Shown here piece after piece: positions 1-10,360 of a stretch of DNA of 64,000 nt. How positions within the stretch are numbered: the stretch's first letter is position 1; each line of letters begins with the position of its first letter. The notes beneath the pieces were generated by a model that did no database searches, was not told the DNA's origin, and saw only the letters and a program-made list of their open reading frames with translations. Origin of the DNA: Eublepharis macularius (lineage: Eukaryota > Chordata > Lepidosauria > Squamata > Eublepharidae); contig NC_072794.1 of NCBI RefSeq assembly GCF_028583425.1, positions 30,439,232-30,503,231 on the forward strand. Reading direction: 5' to 3'. A program made the position numbers and the translations under genes.

Positions 1-1528
1 AGGATGCCAGTATAGAATAAACAGAGTCTGTAAATCACACAAGGGGTGTCTAAGCAGGCCAAGGTCTGTTTTCTGAGAAAGCAGTCTGATAATTGGGCTG
101 AAGTCATGCTGAAGGGACCCTCCCTCACGCTCTTATACGCTGCGAGTCTTGCTTCAAGCTTGCAACAACTGCTTCAAGTCTTCGCTGATGAAGTCCCTCC
201 TTCTTATGGAACATCCGGCCGGTGCTGGGCTCTCAGCGGTCTGTAAGTTCCCTCAGTGCCTGTGCTACATCAGTCTCGTGGATGTGAGGATCCTGGAGGG
301 GATAGGGCAGCTGGCTGGTCCTGAACTGTTGGCTCTGGGTGGGGAGAGGGAACTTTCCTGGCCTTCTGGCTGAGATTCCTCATCTGGCTGCTCAGCTGCA
401 GCTGGCTGGTGGCTGACAGGCATGAATCTAGCTGCTCTTCATCAGAGGAGTCAGAGCTGTCTTCAGGCCCAGCTGTTCCACAGCACTGGAAGGGGCCAGG
501 AGAAGAGGTATAAAGGCCTAAGCTGAAGATGGTAGGGAGGCAGCTGCCCAAAGGCTGAGAGAGGGCTATGAAGAGGCATTCCTGGGGTCTTTGCCGGGAG
601 AAAGGGACTGTATCTCCTGAAGCCTCAGAGATCAGTGTGCCTGGCCCCAAGAGCAGCCAGGAGGAACTTACCACACTTGATCCAGGCAGAGGGGCTATCC
701 CCTGGCTCAACCCTGCAGGAAAAGTGCTGCTGCCAGGAAAGAGGACCAGAGAGAAAAACCCCACAAAGGCAAGCAGCCCTAGCAGAGAGGTATAAATAGC
801 TGGTGATTAGCCTCTGGAACTGGCCATTAAAGGGTAAGCTCTGCAGTGCCAGTGTGCTGCTTTCATCCTTGCGAATGTGCAGAAAAGATGCCCCCTCCCC
901 ATGGGGGACATGGCCCCTGGCTCTGGGGCATCACAGTTTGGTACAAACTACAAAAGGTTATGCATTTCATAAGGCTATGGTGAATTTGCAATCATATACT
1001 GGAATTATTACTGACATTATGTACCAGATATATTTTTAACTATTTAATTTGGGTGACATTTAATGAAAGACTCTAAGAGTAGATATATAACCTTCCCTTC
1101 CCTGTTTTTGCAAAAAAACAGATCAACTAAGAAAGAATGGAGGAGTTAGTCAGGATGCCTACTTTCCCATACCTTAACATTTATTTTGGTGGAAGGATTA
1201 ATAATGATGTTAAAAATCACAAAATACAAGAACTCCAAGCAACGCAACAACCATTTTTGATTGGCCCATAAGACAAACGAAGAGCCCGCCCTCTTCTCCC
1301 TTCAAAATTAACACAACGGAATGAACCAGGAATTTCAGCTGATTATCAGTAGCAGAACACTCAGCTTGCCCCATACAAACATCTGAGAAATGGGGCATAA
1401 CCTGCCTCTCTTCCACTCCATCGATGTCATGTAGTGGTCCAAAACAACCCTAAAGGCTTTTGCTCCTTGAATTATTTACTGACAGGCCTAGGGCATGGAT
1501 AAGTCAAATCTGTGGCTCCATTTCATCC
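1..1528. other. KLHL20 intron, part unclassified
   Basis: No exon was recognised. Positions 300-840 are GC-richer than their surroundings and carry two TATA-like strings (near 509 and 790) and a long proline- and serine-rich open frame on the minus strand without recognisable homology. This block could be part of an old LTR or another repeat, but no ends could be found. From 1040 to 1528 the sequence is AT-rich with nothing recognised. Confidence 0.4.
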
Positions 1529-2043
1529 TGTCAGGCTATAGACGACAGGATACAGCAGACAGATCTCTGGACCATGGCATCAAGACACCAGTTCTTGGTC
1601 AAAATGGTTTTTATTCAGAAATCAAATCCTTTCCATATACAGGTCCATAGGACTACTTAGAAGCAAGACAGATGACTAAGCAGCATGAGTAGAAGTTGAC
1701 AGGAATGACATCATGTGAAAGAAACTTCTCTTTTAACATTCTAGTTTACTCCCTTCTCCCCCCTCCCAACCATAAACAATACTTTGGCACTCTCTTGGTG
1801 TGAGAACATTTCACATATTTGTGATATCACATTGAGTTACTAGGAAGCAAGACACAGCACTGTCTGGGAACAAGCACAAGGTCATAAACACTGGAAGCTG
1901 TTACAGTCCAACAGATAAACACCTGTGAAAGCCTGAGAAAAGAATAGTTATGACACTAGTAAAGTGATATTGAGCTATAACAAGATACACTGTGTTCAGC
2001 AGAACAGGATTAAAATTGGCATGGACAGGGCCCAGACATGACA
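1529..2043 (-). mobile_element. Solo LTR of an LTR retroelement
   Basis: The element starts TGTCA and ends TGACA and is flanked on both sides by the 5-bp direct repeat CATCC (1524-1528 and 2044-2048). Read on the minus strand, a poly(A) signal (complement of TTTATT near 1610-1615) lies about 80 bases before the 3' terminus, as expected for an R-U5 region. No internal coding region is attached, so it is a solo LTR fossil. A related copy begins at 6225. A 5-bp duplication would fit Gypsy-like or some endogenous retrovirus families; the family is not resolved. Confidence 0.65.
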
Positions 2044-2048
2044 CATCC

Positions 2049-2933
2049 TGGGCACTGTTGGAGCGTAACTACCCCAGTTTACACAGGAGCCCATGAAGTA
2101 GGCACAGCAAGGTGCAAACCCTCCAGTTGACTGTAGTAACTAACTAGACAGCCAGAAAGAGAATCTGGTGAGCAACAGAGCCAAGAGTGGAAGGAAGGAG
2201 ATTCTCTGTGTATAATTTTTGTAGCTGTTGGAACTACTAGCTGCAGTCATCAGTCAATGGCTTTTTGTAATGTATGCTATCATTTACCAGAGCTCATACA
2301 GCTAGTTCAGACTTAGGGAGGCTCAGAAAGGATATCAGCAATTCCATGCAGCCTCCTACCAGATTGTTTTGCCCCACAGTCTGATCAGCATTCACCTGTC
2401 AATATTTTTTGATAGCAGTTCAAAATCTTGCAAACAGGACTAGGTAGGCTGCATCATAACATAAAGCAGTTTTTCAAACAGGGCTCCATGGACCTCAGGG
2501 GGTGTGCAATGGTACTCTGTGGAGATCTCGAGTCCTTTTGTCAGGTCAAGCTCAACTAAAATGAAAGTAGTTCCCACTCAGTTTTCTAGGAATGGGGGCA
2601 GGAACTCTACCAATCAGGGGAAGCGAACAGAATTAGCTTCCCTTCTTTCAAAGGGCAAGAGCTCACACTGCTAGCTACCGCAGGCACCATCACCTAGCTT
2701 TTAGATCACCTCACAGCACTAGCCAGAAAACATGCCAATTGGTCATTGGAAACTAATAGCTCAGCTCTAGGAACTCTTAACTGATGGCCACTACCTTCCT
2801 CATGCACTCACTGTAATGACTTCCTGTATCAAGCTGAACAAGCTTTCTCTTTCTCTTCCAATGCAAAGGATTTCAGCATATAGTACTGGCTAAACAGAAC
2901 CAACATCAAATAATTTCTCTTTTTGCATCTTAC
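2049..2933. other. KLHL20 intron, nothing recognised
   Basis: This is the part of the intron between the solo LTR and the first coding exon. I see no exon, repeat terminus or RNA gene in it. Confidence 0.5.
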
Positions 2934-2999
2934 CTGCGCATTGGCTTTCCGTCCATGCACTGCAAAGAGAAGTTTTTGCCCCACACTTCTGTGCCAGAC
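2934..2999 (-). CDS. KLHL20: KLHL20 first coding exon (start codon and 23 coding bases)
   Basis: KLHL20 is a BTB-Kelch substrate adaptor of cullin-3 ubiquitin ligases. On the minus strand an acceptor ending CAG lies just above 2999, the start codon is at 2956-2954, and the exon ends at 2934 before a GTAAGA donor. The coding part reads MDGKPMR plus two bases, which matches the start of human KLHL20 (MEGKPMRR as I remember it) with one conservative change. The 43 bases before the ATG are 5' UTR. All BTB, BACK and Kelch exons must lie beyond position 1. The assignment rests on seven residues, correct splice sites and the human order, where KLHL20 is divergent from ANKRD45. Confidence 0.78.
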
Positions 3000-3479
3000 C
3001 TGAAGGAAAAAAGCAGTGTGTAATAACCCCGAGAGTCCTTACAGTTTATATTTAGATAATTGACAGATCTAAAGATCTGCTGGGGGCAGCAAAACAATGC
3101 TTAAATAGTATGCTGGAGTTTCAGTTGCTTTTCAAATGCTAAATTCCATCTCCAAAGTGATTTATCTTGGTTTTCATCTGGACAACATGAGGATTTTTAA
3201 AATTAGGAATGTATACACAAAATTCTGCCGCCTACACCACTACCATCAATAAGATATATGCTGCAAATCGAAGCACATTATATACATACAATAAAACACT
3301 ATCAAAAATTCTCCCATGGTCAAAGCTTAGTTGAACATTTATGTAAGGAACAGGCCTATTCAACCCTTAACATCCTGGGTACTGTCATTGAACTTTTGTT
3401 CATCTGTAAGTTCTTGCAGGCTTGGCTCTGCCCTAGCTGAGAGAAATGTGCTGGTTTAAGAAGCCTGGCTCTCACCTTC

Positions 3480-4075
3480 CCCCAGCTGTCCTCACTAGCA
3501 CTGCCAATTAACCAAGGGTGCCCTGATTGTCCTGCTAGCGTGATGTTGGCAGGGCAGAAAAGATGGCTCCCTGCTGTACACAGTTACCTTCTCTAAAGCA
3601 TTATCCCTTTACCATCACGAGAGAGAAGACAGCTTCCTTGCCTCTTACCATCAAGATGCCTAAACTCATTTGGCATGGAAATGAGCTCCTTTGCTAAACC
3701 TAAAGGTGAGAACTTATCATCGAAGAAGCTATGTCAGAGAAGCTAAGACAGCAAGCTTTTAAGTGTCTAGTTAGACAGTTTTAGCTAGCAATAGTAAGTG
3801 TTAATTGTTTTATCTTGTCTATTGCCTAAAGAGTGTGTTATGCTTTACAAATGGTCTCTATAACTTGTACTCAATAAATTAAAAGATATTTTATTTAAGC
3901 CTGTGTCTGAAGTGACTGGTTGTTTGTGGGTACAACCTCAGAACAAACCCTGTAACTGAAAAGTCTTACAAACAAACTGAACAGGTGCCTTCCTACTGCT
4001 TATGGGGCTTGGTGTGGCTGTGGTTCAGCACCCAGGATAGGAGTCTGGGGGTACCTGCTTTTTATAATTCACCAG
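3480..4075 (+). repeat. Possible LTR-like repeat
   Basis: A poly(A) signal AATAAA with a following ATTAAA-type string lies near 3872-3885, followed by about 190 bases that resemble an R-U5 stretch and end near TTCA. No target duplication could be fixed. It lies in the KLHL20 5' intron (about 3000-5400). The rest of that intron holds nothing I recognise. Confidence 0.3.
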
Positions 4076-5643
4076 AATTTTAATTGTATACTTATTCATA
4101 CCTCCCAAACACAACTCTCATATTCCCTTATGGGCACAGTGTGCTCAAGAATCAGTTCAGTTATAAATTGGATATAAAGAAATCAAGGTTGAGAGGGGTG
4201 GATAAACAAAAATCAGTTACTCACCAAGTGATGAAGTAGAGCTGAGTCACAAGCCCTGATAAATAAAAAAATCCTGCCTTCAACTCATTTTATCCATCGA
4301 TAACATGGCTAAAAAAAATCCTGGTGACTGATCATCCAAGTAACCTAAAAATTAGATCACATAGGTATCTGAAATATTTTCATCATATTAGCCTCAAAAA
4401 AGTACTTCTAAAATAAATCACTGGTGCTTAGATAGAATGCTGACTACTAAATTCCCACCTGCAGGGCAATCCTTTGCAGTTACTAACTGTACACAGGACT
4501 GCACTGCTAGTCGATGTGCAGGGTAAGAGGGCACATTCAATTACCATCTAACCATACCTGACAAAGCAAGCTCTGACTCACAAAAGCTTATACTCTACAA
4601 AATTAAGATGCTTCTTTTCTTGAGATTTTGTTACACAGCATCTAAATCGCTGAAAAGAAGACGTCATGGAGAGATGCACATTGCTAAAAACGTTTCAGCC
4701 CTTTCAGCCTAAAGAAGAGCAACCCCATTGCAAAAGACTTCATAAAAGTATAAAAGCGTATCCCAGAAGTCTGTTCATAATCCCAGTGATTTCTTTCAAA
4801 GATGTAACGCTGGAGGATGTTTCCCTTACCAGATGCCGTTCAGTAACCCCACCCACAACAATGCTTCTCTGTATCTGAGCATCTCTTCTATTTTCCCCCC
4901 AGAAAATCAGGTTCCTTTATACTAACTCCCTTGCTACACCAACCCCACACCCTCAAAAAGCCTGTGGCAATTAACAAACACAATGCCACACACTAAAGAA
5001 AGGCCACTAGATTAGGTAGCCCTTTTTAAAATGGATCCATCGTTAGCTATTGGGCAGGAATAGATAAATGGAGCCTTCATACACAACGGCAGTGTACCTT
5101 TGGATCATAGCTGCTGGAGATAAACCCCAGGGGGGGAAACGCTATTGCCTTCATATCTCGCTAGGGGCAGCGGGGGGTGGGGGGCGTTACCAGAAGCATT
5201 TCCCTCCTCCCTACTGTGGGAAACAGAATACTGGTCTAGATGAACCTTTGGCACAACAAGTCTCTTATAACGTTATTCTCTCCTCCATCCCCATTTTATA
5301 TCCATAAAGTCCTTTCTATTCCCATCCTCAATTCACCCCCACCACACTTGACATCATCCCGGAAACTGACCTTCTAGCTGGGAAAGGGGGTCTAGTCTCG
5401 AGAAGCCTCCGCCTTGGCGTTGCAGGGGGGCGGAGGGTGGGAGAGGGGCGCTCTTTCCTGGCTTTTCCTACCGCATCAGCACCCGCACCTCCTCTGAGCC
5501 CCGGAAACTGCCAGTGGCCAGTTCATATCCCCCTCCCCCCCCGTGGTGTTCTCCGCCAACCGGAAGTGGTCCGTTCCTGTTAACAATCCGTGCGGGAACT
5601 TCGAAAGCACGCGCTCGAGTTCCATCTTTTGCAACTCTGCGCC

Positions 5644-5657
5644 GTTGCTATGGCGAC
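5644..5657. promoter_or_regulatory. RFX X-box
   Basis: The plus strand reads GTTGCTATGGCGAC. Its complement fits the X-box consensus GTNRCC-N(0-3)-RGYAAC with a two-base spacer and no mismatch. RFX factors drive ciliary genes through such sites, usually close to the transcription start. It lies in the CpG island and directly upstream of a plus-strand splice donor at 5693, which suits ANKRD45 better than KLHL20. Confidence 0.6.
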
Positions 5658-5692
5658 GGCGTGGCCTGCGGCTCTGCAGCTGGAAGCGAGCG
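5658..5692 (+). other. ANKRD45: Candidate non-coding first exon of ANKRD45
   Basis: A good donor (GCG followed by GTGAGG) ends at 5692 just after the X-box. Acceptors that could receive it lie at 9964-9965 and 10034-10035, upstream of the ANKRD45 ATG. The exon start is a guess. If transcription began upstream of 5650, the ATG overlapping the X-box would open a short upstream frame not in phase with ANKRD45. Confidence 0.3.
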
Positions 5693-5799
5693 GTGAGGGA
5701 CCTAAGGAGGCTCGGAGGGAGGGTGGGGAAGGGACATTTGAAAGCCTGCTGTAGGGCATCCTCGGCCAATATTACGACTGTGGTTGTTTTGAACTAGGT

Positions 5800-6224
5800 G
5801 GTTAGGCTTGCCAACCTCCAGATGGGGCCTTGAGGTCTCCCGGAATTACAACTGATCTCCCGCCAACTAGTTGCCCTGAAGAAAATGGCTGCTTTGGAGG
5901 TGGACTCTATGGCATTTTACACTACTGAGGAATTTTACCCTTTCACCGAACTTAAAGAGTTTTCAGCTCCGGGTAGGAAAATTCCTGAAGATTGGGGGGG
6001 GGGGGGTGAGGAGGGGAGGGGAGGGACCTCAGTTGGGTATAATGCCATAGAATTCACCTTCCGAGGCAGCCATTTCCTCCAAGAGAACTGATCTCTTTTG
6101 GCTGGAGATCAGTTTTAATTCTGGGAACTCTCCAGACGTTATCTGGAGATTGGCAACCCTATAATCTCCAGGCAACCCACCCTCCATCTCCAGGTATCTC
6201 CAAACCTGAAGTTGGCAACCTAAC
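5800..6224. mobile_element. Two nested hAT-type MITE copies, inverted
   Basis: Both copies belong to the family seen cleanly at 7873-8092. The outer copy starts near 5801 (TTAGGCTTGCCAACC) and ends near 6223 (GGCAACCTAA). A second copy in reverse orientation lies inside it, with its terminus near 6164 (GGCAACCCTA) and its other end near 5990-6000. The internal motif AATGGCTGCTTTGGAGG and its reverse version are both visible. No clean target duplication survives for either copy. A poly(G) run lies at 5995-6006. Confidence 0.6.
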
Positions 6225-6480
6225 TGTCAGGCTATGGGTAACAGTATATGGTAGACAGATCTCTGTACCATTGCCACAAGAAGTCCAAGCTCTTGGTTAA
6301 ATGGTTTTATTCAGAAATCCAGTTATTTCCATATGTGTCCATAGAATTACTCAGAAGCAAGAAAGCATCTAAGCAGTACATGCTCCATTGACAGGAATAG
6401 AAACTTGAAGAAAGTACATCTCTAAGTACCCAATCATTTCCCCCCTCCCACCTAGACCACAAGTTTGCACAGGAAATGGT
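6225..6480 (-). mobile_element. Second copy of the LTR family, incomplete
   Basis: From TGTCAGGCTAT onward the sequence follows the solo LTR at 1529, including the shared ATCTCTG stretch, the minus-strand poly(A) signal near 6306 and the CCATA-GTCCATAG region. Similarity fades after about 6480 and the far end was not found. It abuts the MITE at 6224. It is an old diverged fossil. Confidence 0.5.
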
Positions 6481-6774
6481 TTGGGAATTTCTGCTAGAGT
6501 TTATACATCAGCCAAGACAGGACAAAAGACATAAGATTAAACTGTAACATTTCAGACAGTGCAGGGTCGCTTCTGGGAGCTTCAAAGGAAGGAGATAAGG
6601 CAGCTGTTTAGACCTCATTCTCACGAAGTGAGAGTAGCTGAAGAGACAAAACTGTGTCAGGGGTCAGGGCTGCCCATACACACAGGCATATGCACCCAGG
6701 CCGTGGGTGTGAGAGGGGGCTCAGTGAGTGTGAGGTTGCTCTAGAACCCAAGTACATGATTCACTGGGTGAACT

Positions 6775-6865
6775 ACTTCATAGAGCTGTTGTGATGGGAA
6801 CCTGCCCTGAGTTCCTTGGAAGAAGGGCAGGGTAAAAATATACTTGATAAATAAATGTGCACTTT
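6775..6865 (+). repeat. 3' tail of a tRNA-derived SINE
   Basis: The sequence contains the family's conserved end: GAGCTGTTGTGATG, then GAGTTCCTTGGAAGAAGGGCAG, then TAAATAAATG. The tRNA-like head is missing. Confidence 0.5.
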
Positions 6866-7439
6866 CCTAGTTTACAACTCACATCGTTTTCCTTGTAGGT
6901 CAGGAAGGAGAGTTGCATTCAAGTTTTCTGTAGGAGCCTAACCAGGTCTAGGATAACTAAAAGAAGAGAACAGTTTTCATATGCTAACATGCATTCGTTC
7001 ATGCAAATTTAAGCTACAATTTTAATAGAAGTACCTCACCCTGCTATCCATCCACTGGCTATTGGTGGGGGACTTTTCAAGATACCTCCAGCTCTCCTTT
7101 CTTATGGCTCATTCTCTTGAATTGGCCCCAAAGCCAAGTAAGCTTTAGCAGCCCTTCTTCAAACTGCAGGTTGCTTTGAGTCGCCTGTGTCTGCACAGGA
7201 ATCAACAGGCTATCCCAAGCAGGTCTGCTCAGAATCCTACTGAAGTCTATTCAATGGGAATTACTCCCTGGAATATTTTTTTATGATTATACTATTAGCC
7301 ACTCGGGCTGATAGTACTGGACAGAAGCAGAACTCGGACAAATCAGAGGACAGTCCTTTAAAAAAGAGGATACGTGGCTGCCCTAACCAGGCTCCATCCT
7401 TCATCTTCTAGGCTGCACACTTGGCAACTCTTTTTGCTG

Positions 7440-7560
7440 CCAGGATTTATTTATTTAGCTAATCCTAGATATCCAATCACACATTTAAAGTATGTATTTA
7501 TTTGCTTCTACTCCAGCTTTCTCCCCCAAGGGATCAAAGGTATATTACAAACTAAAACCC
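7440..7560 (-). repeat. SINE tail fragment, reverse orientation
   Basis: TTTATTTATTTGC followed by CTTTCTCCCCCAAGGGA is the complement of the SINE end seen intact at 48394-48628. Only the tail part is preserved. Confidence 0.4.
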
Positions 7561-7710
7561 ACTAGTAACTATAATAAAATCAGGATAAAGCCCAATTCAA
7601 AACCATTTGAAATCATGATGATGCAGATTCCTACTAAACACACAGATGTTTTTAAATCTTTCAGTTATTTTAAAAATGAACCTAGAAGCCACTTCTGAGA
7701 CTGACCATGA

Positions 7711-7795
7711 TATCCTAAGCACAGTTACATCCTTCTAAGTCTATTGTAGTCAGTGGGTTTAGAAAAGTGTAAGTAACGCTGTTTAGGATGGCACT
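7711..7795. repeat. Foldback repeat (CCTAAGCAGAGTTAC family)
   Basis: The left arm TATCCTAAGCACAGTTACA and the right arm GTAACGCTGTTTAGGATG are complementary around a centre near 7752. Related copies lie at about 9350-9430, 19478-19563 and 35641-35700, with a single arm at 55236-55262. Confidence 0.5.
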
Positions 7796-7872
7796 GTCAA
7801 TCTGGATCAGGGCCAGAGTGTAGGCAAAAGGAGGTGCAACCCTTTTCCTCCATGCAGGAAATCAATCCATCC

Positions 7873-8092
7873 TAGGGTTGCCAGCCTCCAGGTGATGGCT
7901 GGAGTTTTCCCCGGAATTACAACTGATCTCCAGGCCACAGAGATCTGTTCACCTGGAGAAAATGGCTGCTTTGGAGGGTGGACTGTATGGGATTATACCA
8001 TGCTGAGGTCCTTTCCCTCTCCAAACCCTGCCATCTCCAGGTTTCACCCCCCAAATCTCCAGGAATTTCCCAACTTGGAGATGGCAACCCTA
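7873..8092 (+). mobile_element. Non-autonomous hAT transposon (MITE), intact ends
   Basis: The element is 220 bp. It begins TAGGGTTGCCA and ends TGGCAACCCTA, an exact terminal inverted repeat, and is flanked by the perfect 8-bp duplication ATCCATCC (7865-7872 and 8093-8100). The 8-bp duplication places it in the hAT superfamily. It has no coding capacity. Diverged relatives lie at 5800-6224 and 18367-18405. Confidence 0.85.
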
Positions 8093-8589
8093 ATCCATCC
8101 CTAAATTGGTGTTAATCCTTTAACATAAATTTTTCCATCAGTCAGTTCAAAGGTACAAAACCGTTAACAAATGTCTGATACTCATTATAACCCTGTTATC
8201 TTACACAGCAGTTTCACTTTTCAGAGGAAGGATAACAAAATACGTTTGGACAAAATAAAATCCTTTATTCAACTTTTGGAGATATTTTAGAAAGCAGATT
8301 TGCTGTTATTCTTTGCGTCCCACAAAAGCGCTTTTTCCTTTGAACATATGTTTTTGAACCCTAATTTAAACTCAATTGGGTTATTGAAAAACATGGGCCA
8401 ACTTAATTTACAGTAAAGTTTTTGAGCAACTGGACAGAGTTTCCAACACAGAACGTGTTCACAAAAATTACAAATTGCCCAGTTACTAATAGATGCTGCC
8501 TATTTTTTCAGTCCTTGGGGCAAGCGTCTGCACAATAACATGCCTCCTTTGCCATGTCTTTCTTGTTTGCCATGATCAGGAACGTCATT

Positions 8590-8800
8590 CTTAAAAGAGT
8601 CCAGTAGCACCTTTAAGACTAACCAACTTTATTGTAGCATAAGCTTTCAAGAGCCACACAGCTCTCTTTGTCAGATGCAGGATCTATGACCATGGAAAGC
8701 ACTTCATTCTTATAGCGGCTGTGGGATCTCCTTCCAGTCCGTGGAGATTTTCAGGCAAAAGTTGGACAGGCTGTTGCAGGTATATAAATGCCTGTGAGGG
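8590..8800 (+). repeat. One arm of a widespread foldback repeat
   Basis: The string GAGTCCAGTAGCACCTTTAA followed by GCATAAGCTTTCAAGAG is the arm of the foldback family seen in both arms at 54760-54955 and again at 61190-61300. The centre and second arm are degraded. Around it, 8107-9659 has no recognised gene. Confidence 0.45.
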
Positions 8801-9349
8801 CACTGAGACAGGTTTCAGTTGGCCTTCCCTTCCATTTTCTTCTTCCACTTCCTTTAAATCACAATAATTACCTGGTCATAAGAGTAGACAAGAAGGACTT
8901 AGAAGGAGGGCACCTGCACTATTGGTGCCTCAGCACATTTAAAAGTACAGGTCCCATCTCTGGACAAGGATCTGGCAAACTTCAATATTTTAGATACTCT
9001 TCAGTTAGAATGGCTGGTTTAGATGATCCAGTATATTCCTTCCAAACCAACACTTCTTGGGGTACTGTTGTTTTCCTTCTTAATCCTTTTATGATATACC
9101 CATACTACAAACTTAAAGCTGTTGTTCATAATCTGGATGTTTTCTCATGAAAAGAAGGTATCTTTGAACCAAATTGGAAGGAAAGTAAATTACCATGCCA
9201 GAAAAGTTGCGCGTTGGAGCTTTATATAGGCATTGGAGAATGCAAATGACTTTATTATGTTCTCCGTTGATCAACTCTCATACAATCAGTCTTGAATCAC
9301 TGGGACTTACCTTTTATTCTTTGGCTTTTTCCAAATCCTTTTTCAGTGA

Positions 9350-9430
9350 AATCCTAAACAGAGTTACTCCAGTCTGAGCCCATTGATTTCAAAGGGCTTA
9401 GATTGAAGTAATTCTGCTTAGGATGTCACT
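9350..9430. repeat. Foldback repeat (CCTAAGCAGAGTTAC family)
   Basis: The left arm ATCCTAAACAGAGTTACTCC and the right arm GTAATTCTGCTTAGGAT are inverted around a centre near 9390 (CCCATTGATTTCAAAGGGC). It is the best conserved copy in the window. Confidence 0.55.
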
Positions 9431-9667
9431 GTTAGTGAAGCAATTGCTACTCCAGTAGTGCTATCAAAGGAAAGTGCTGACTGTAGTAATTCCATTAAGA
9501 CAGCACTTTTCCTAGGCAGAATGTCCAATTCTCTGCTTACTCTCAGTTGCATGAAAACCTAATGGCAAACAAGTTGGATCAGGCTGCATCTTTCCACCAC
9601 AAATGTAGTTGGAAAATGTATGGTTAGAATGGGCAAAGTTAGGAAGTGGGATCTGAATAGATGCTGG

Positions 9668-9896
9668 CAGGGCTTTTTTTCTGGGGAAAAAGGTGGTGGA
9701 ACTCAGTGGGTTGCCCTTGGAGAAAATGGTCACATGGCTGGTGGCCCCACCCTCTGATCTCCAGACAGAGGGGAGTTGAGATTGCCCTCAACTCCCCTCT
9801 GTCTGGAGATCAGGGGGCGGGGCCACCAGCCATGTGACCATTTTCAAGAGGTTCCGTAACTCCGTTCCCCTGCGTTCCCCCTGAAAAAAAGCCCTG
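9668..9896. mobile_element. Palindromic hAT MITE with 8-bp duplication
   Basis: The element is 229 bp. It starts CAGGGCTTTTTTTC, ends GAAAAAAAGCCCTG, and is flanked by the perfect 8-bp repeat GATGCTGG (9660-9667 and 9897-9904), the hAT signature. Nearly the whole element is one inverted repeat around a six-base centre near 9781-9786, with the inner arms of about 55 bases almost perfect. It ends 154 bases before the ANKRD45 start codon, in or just upstream of its 5' UTR. Confidence 0.85.
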
Positions 9897-10050
9897 GATG
9901 CTGGTTTGGGGAACAGAGCAGTCTTCGGGGCATGGGTGGGTTTCATTCTCCTCTCTTGCCCCCAGCATCTCTCAGCAGAAAGGAGAGGACATCCAGGGAC
10001 CTCAGGATCACTCCATGTTACTTCCATCTTCTTAGATCAGTTCAGAAGAA

Positions 10051-10360
10051 ATGGAACTGGTAGAAGAGAAAGAGTCAGCGGCCTCAATGGAAGCAAGTTT
10101 GCAAGAGGATTTCGGGCCTCAAGAGGAACAAGCTACTTTCAACCCTCTCCTGAGGGCTGCTCTGACTGGGGACACAGAAAGAGTACAGCAGATTTTTGAT
10201 GACCCAGAGGATCCTGATCGTGAAAAGGCCACTGAGCTCCTGACAGAAAAGGATATTGTAGGGAGAGATCTGCTGTATGCAACTTGCATGGCTGGGAAGA
10301 GCGACGTTATCCGGACACTGGCAAAATATGGAGTGGACTTAAAGGATAAGACAGCCAGAG
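10051..10360 (+). CDS. ANKRD45: ANKRD45 coding exon 1
   Basis: It carries the start codon and 103 codons plus one base, ending before GTATGT. It holds the acidic N-terminus and the first ankyrin repeats, including NPLLRAALTGD and DLLYATCMAGKSDVIRTL. Confidence 0.92.

Larger units (their letters stand above)
5380..5760. promoter_or_regulatory. CpG-island promoter of KLHL20, probably bidirectional with ANKRD45
   Basis: The block is GC- and CpG-rich, has no TATA box, and contains several GGAA cores in ETS context (CCCGGAAAC near 5357, CCCGGAAAC near 5500, ACCGGAAGTG near 5559). That is typical of housekeeping and divergent promoters. It lies about 2.4 kb upstream of the KLHL20 coding exon (minus) and 4.4 kb upstream of the ANKRD45 start codon (plus). 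The non-coding first exon of KLHL20 should be here; candidate minus donors exist but I could not choose among them. Confidence 0.6.

Noticed and set aside
270-764. 164-codon open frame on the minus strand
   Set aside because: Proline- and serine-rich with no recognisable domain, in a GC-rich and probably repeat-derived block; not supported as a gene.
5476-5769. 97-codon open frame on the minus strand in the CpG island
   Set aside because: It is arginine- and proline-rich, overlaps promoter motifs and does not resemble KLHL20; it is a by-product of GC-rich sequence.
8788-9150. 120-codon open frame on the plus strand
   Set aside because: It begins next to a foldback repeat, has no recognisable similarity and has no flanking splice or promoter evidence.
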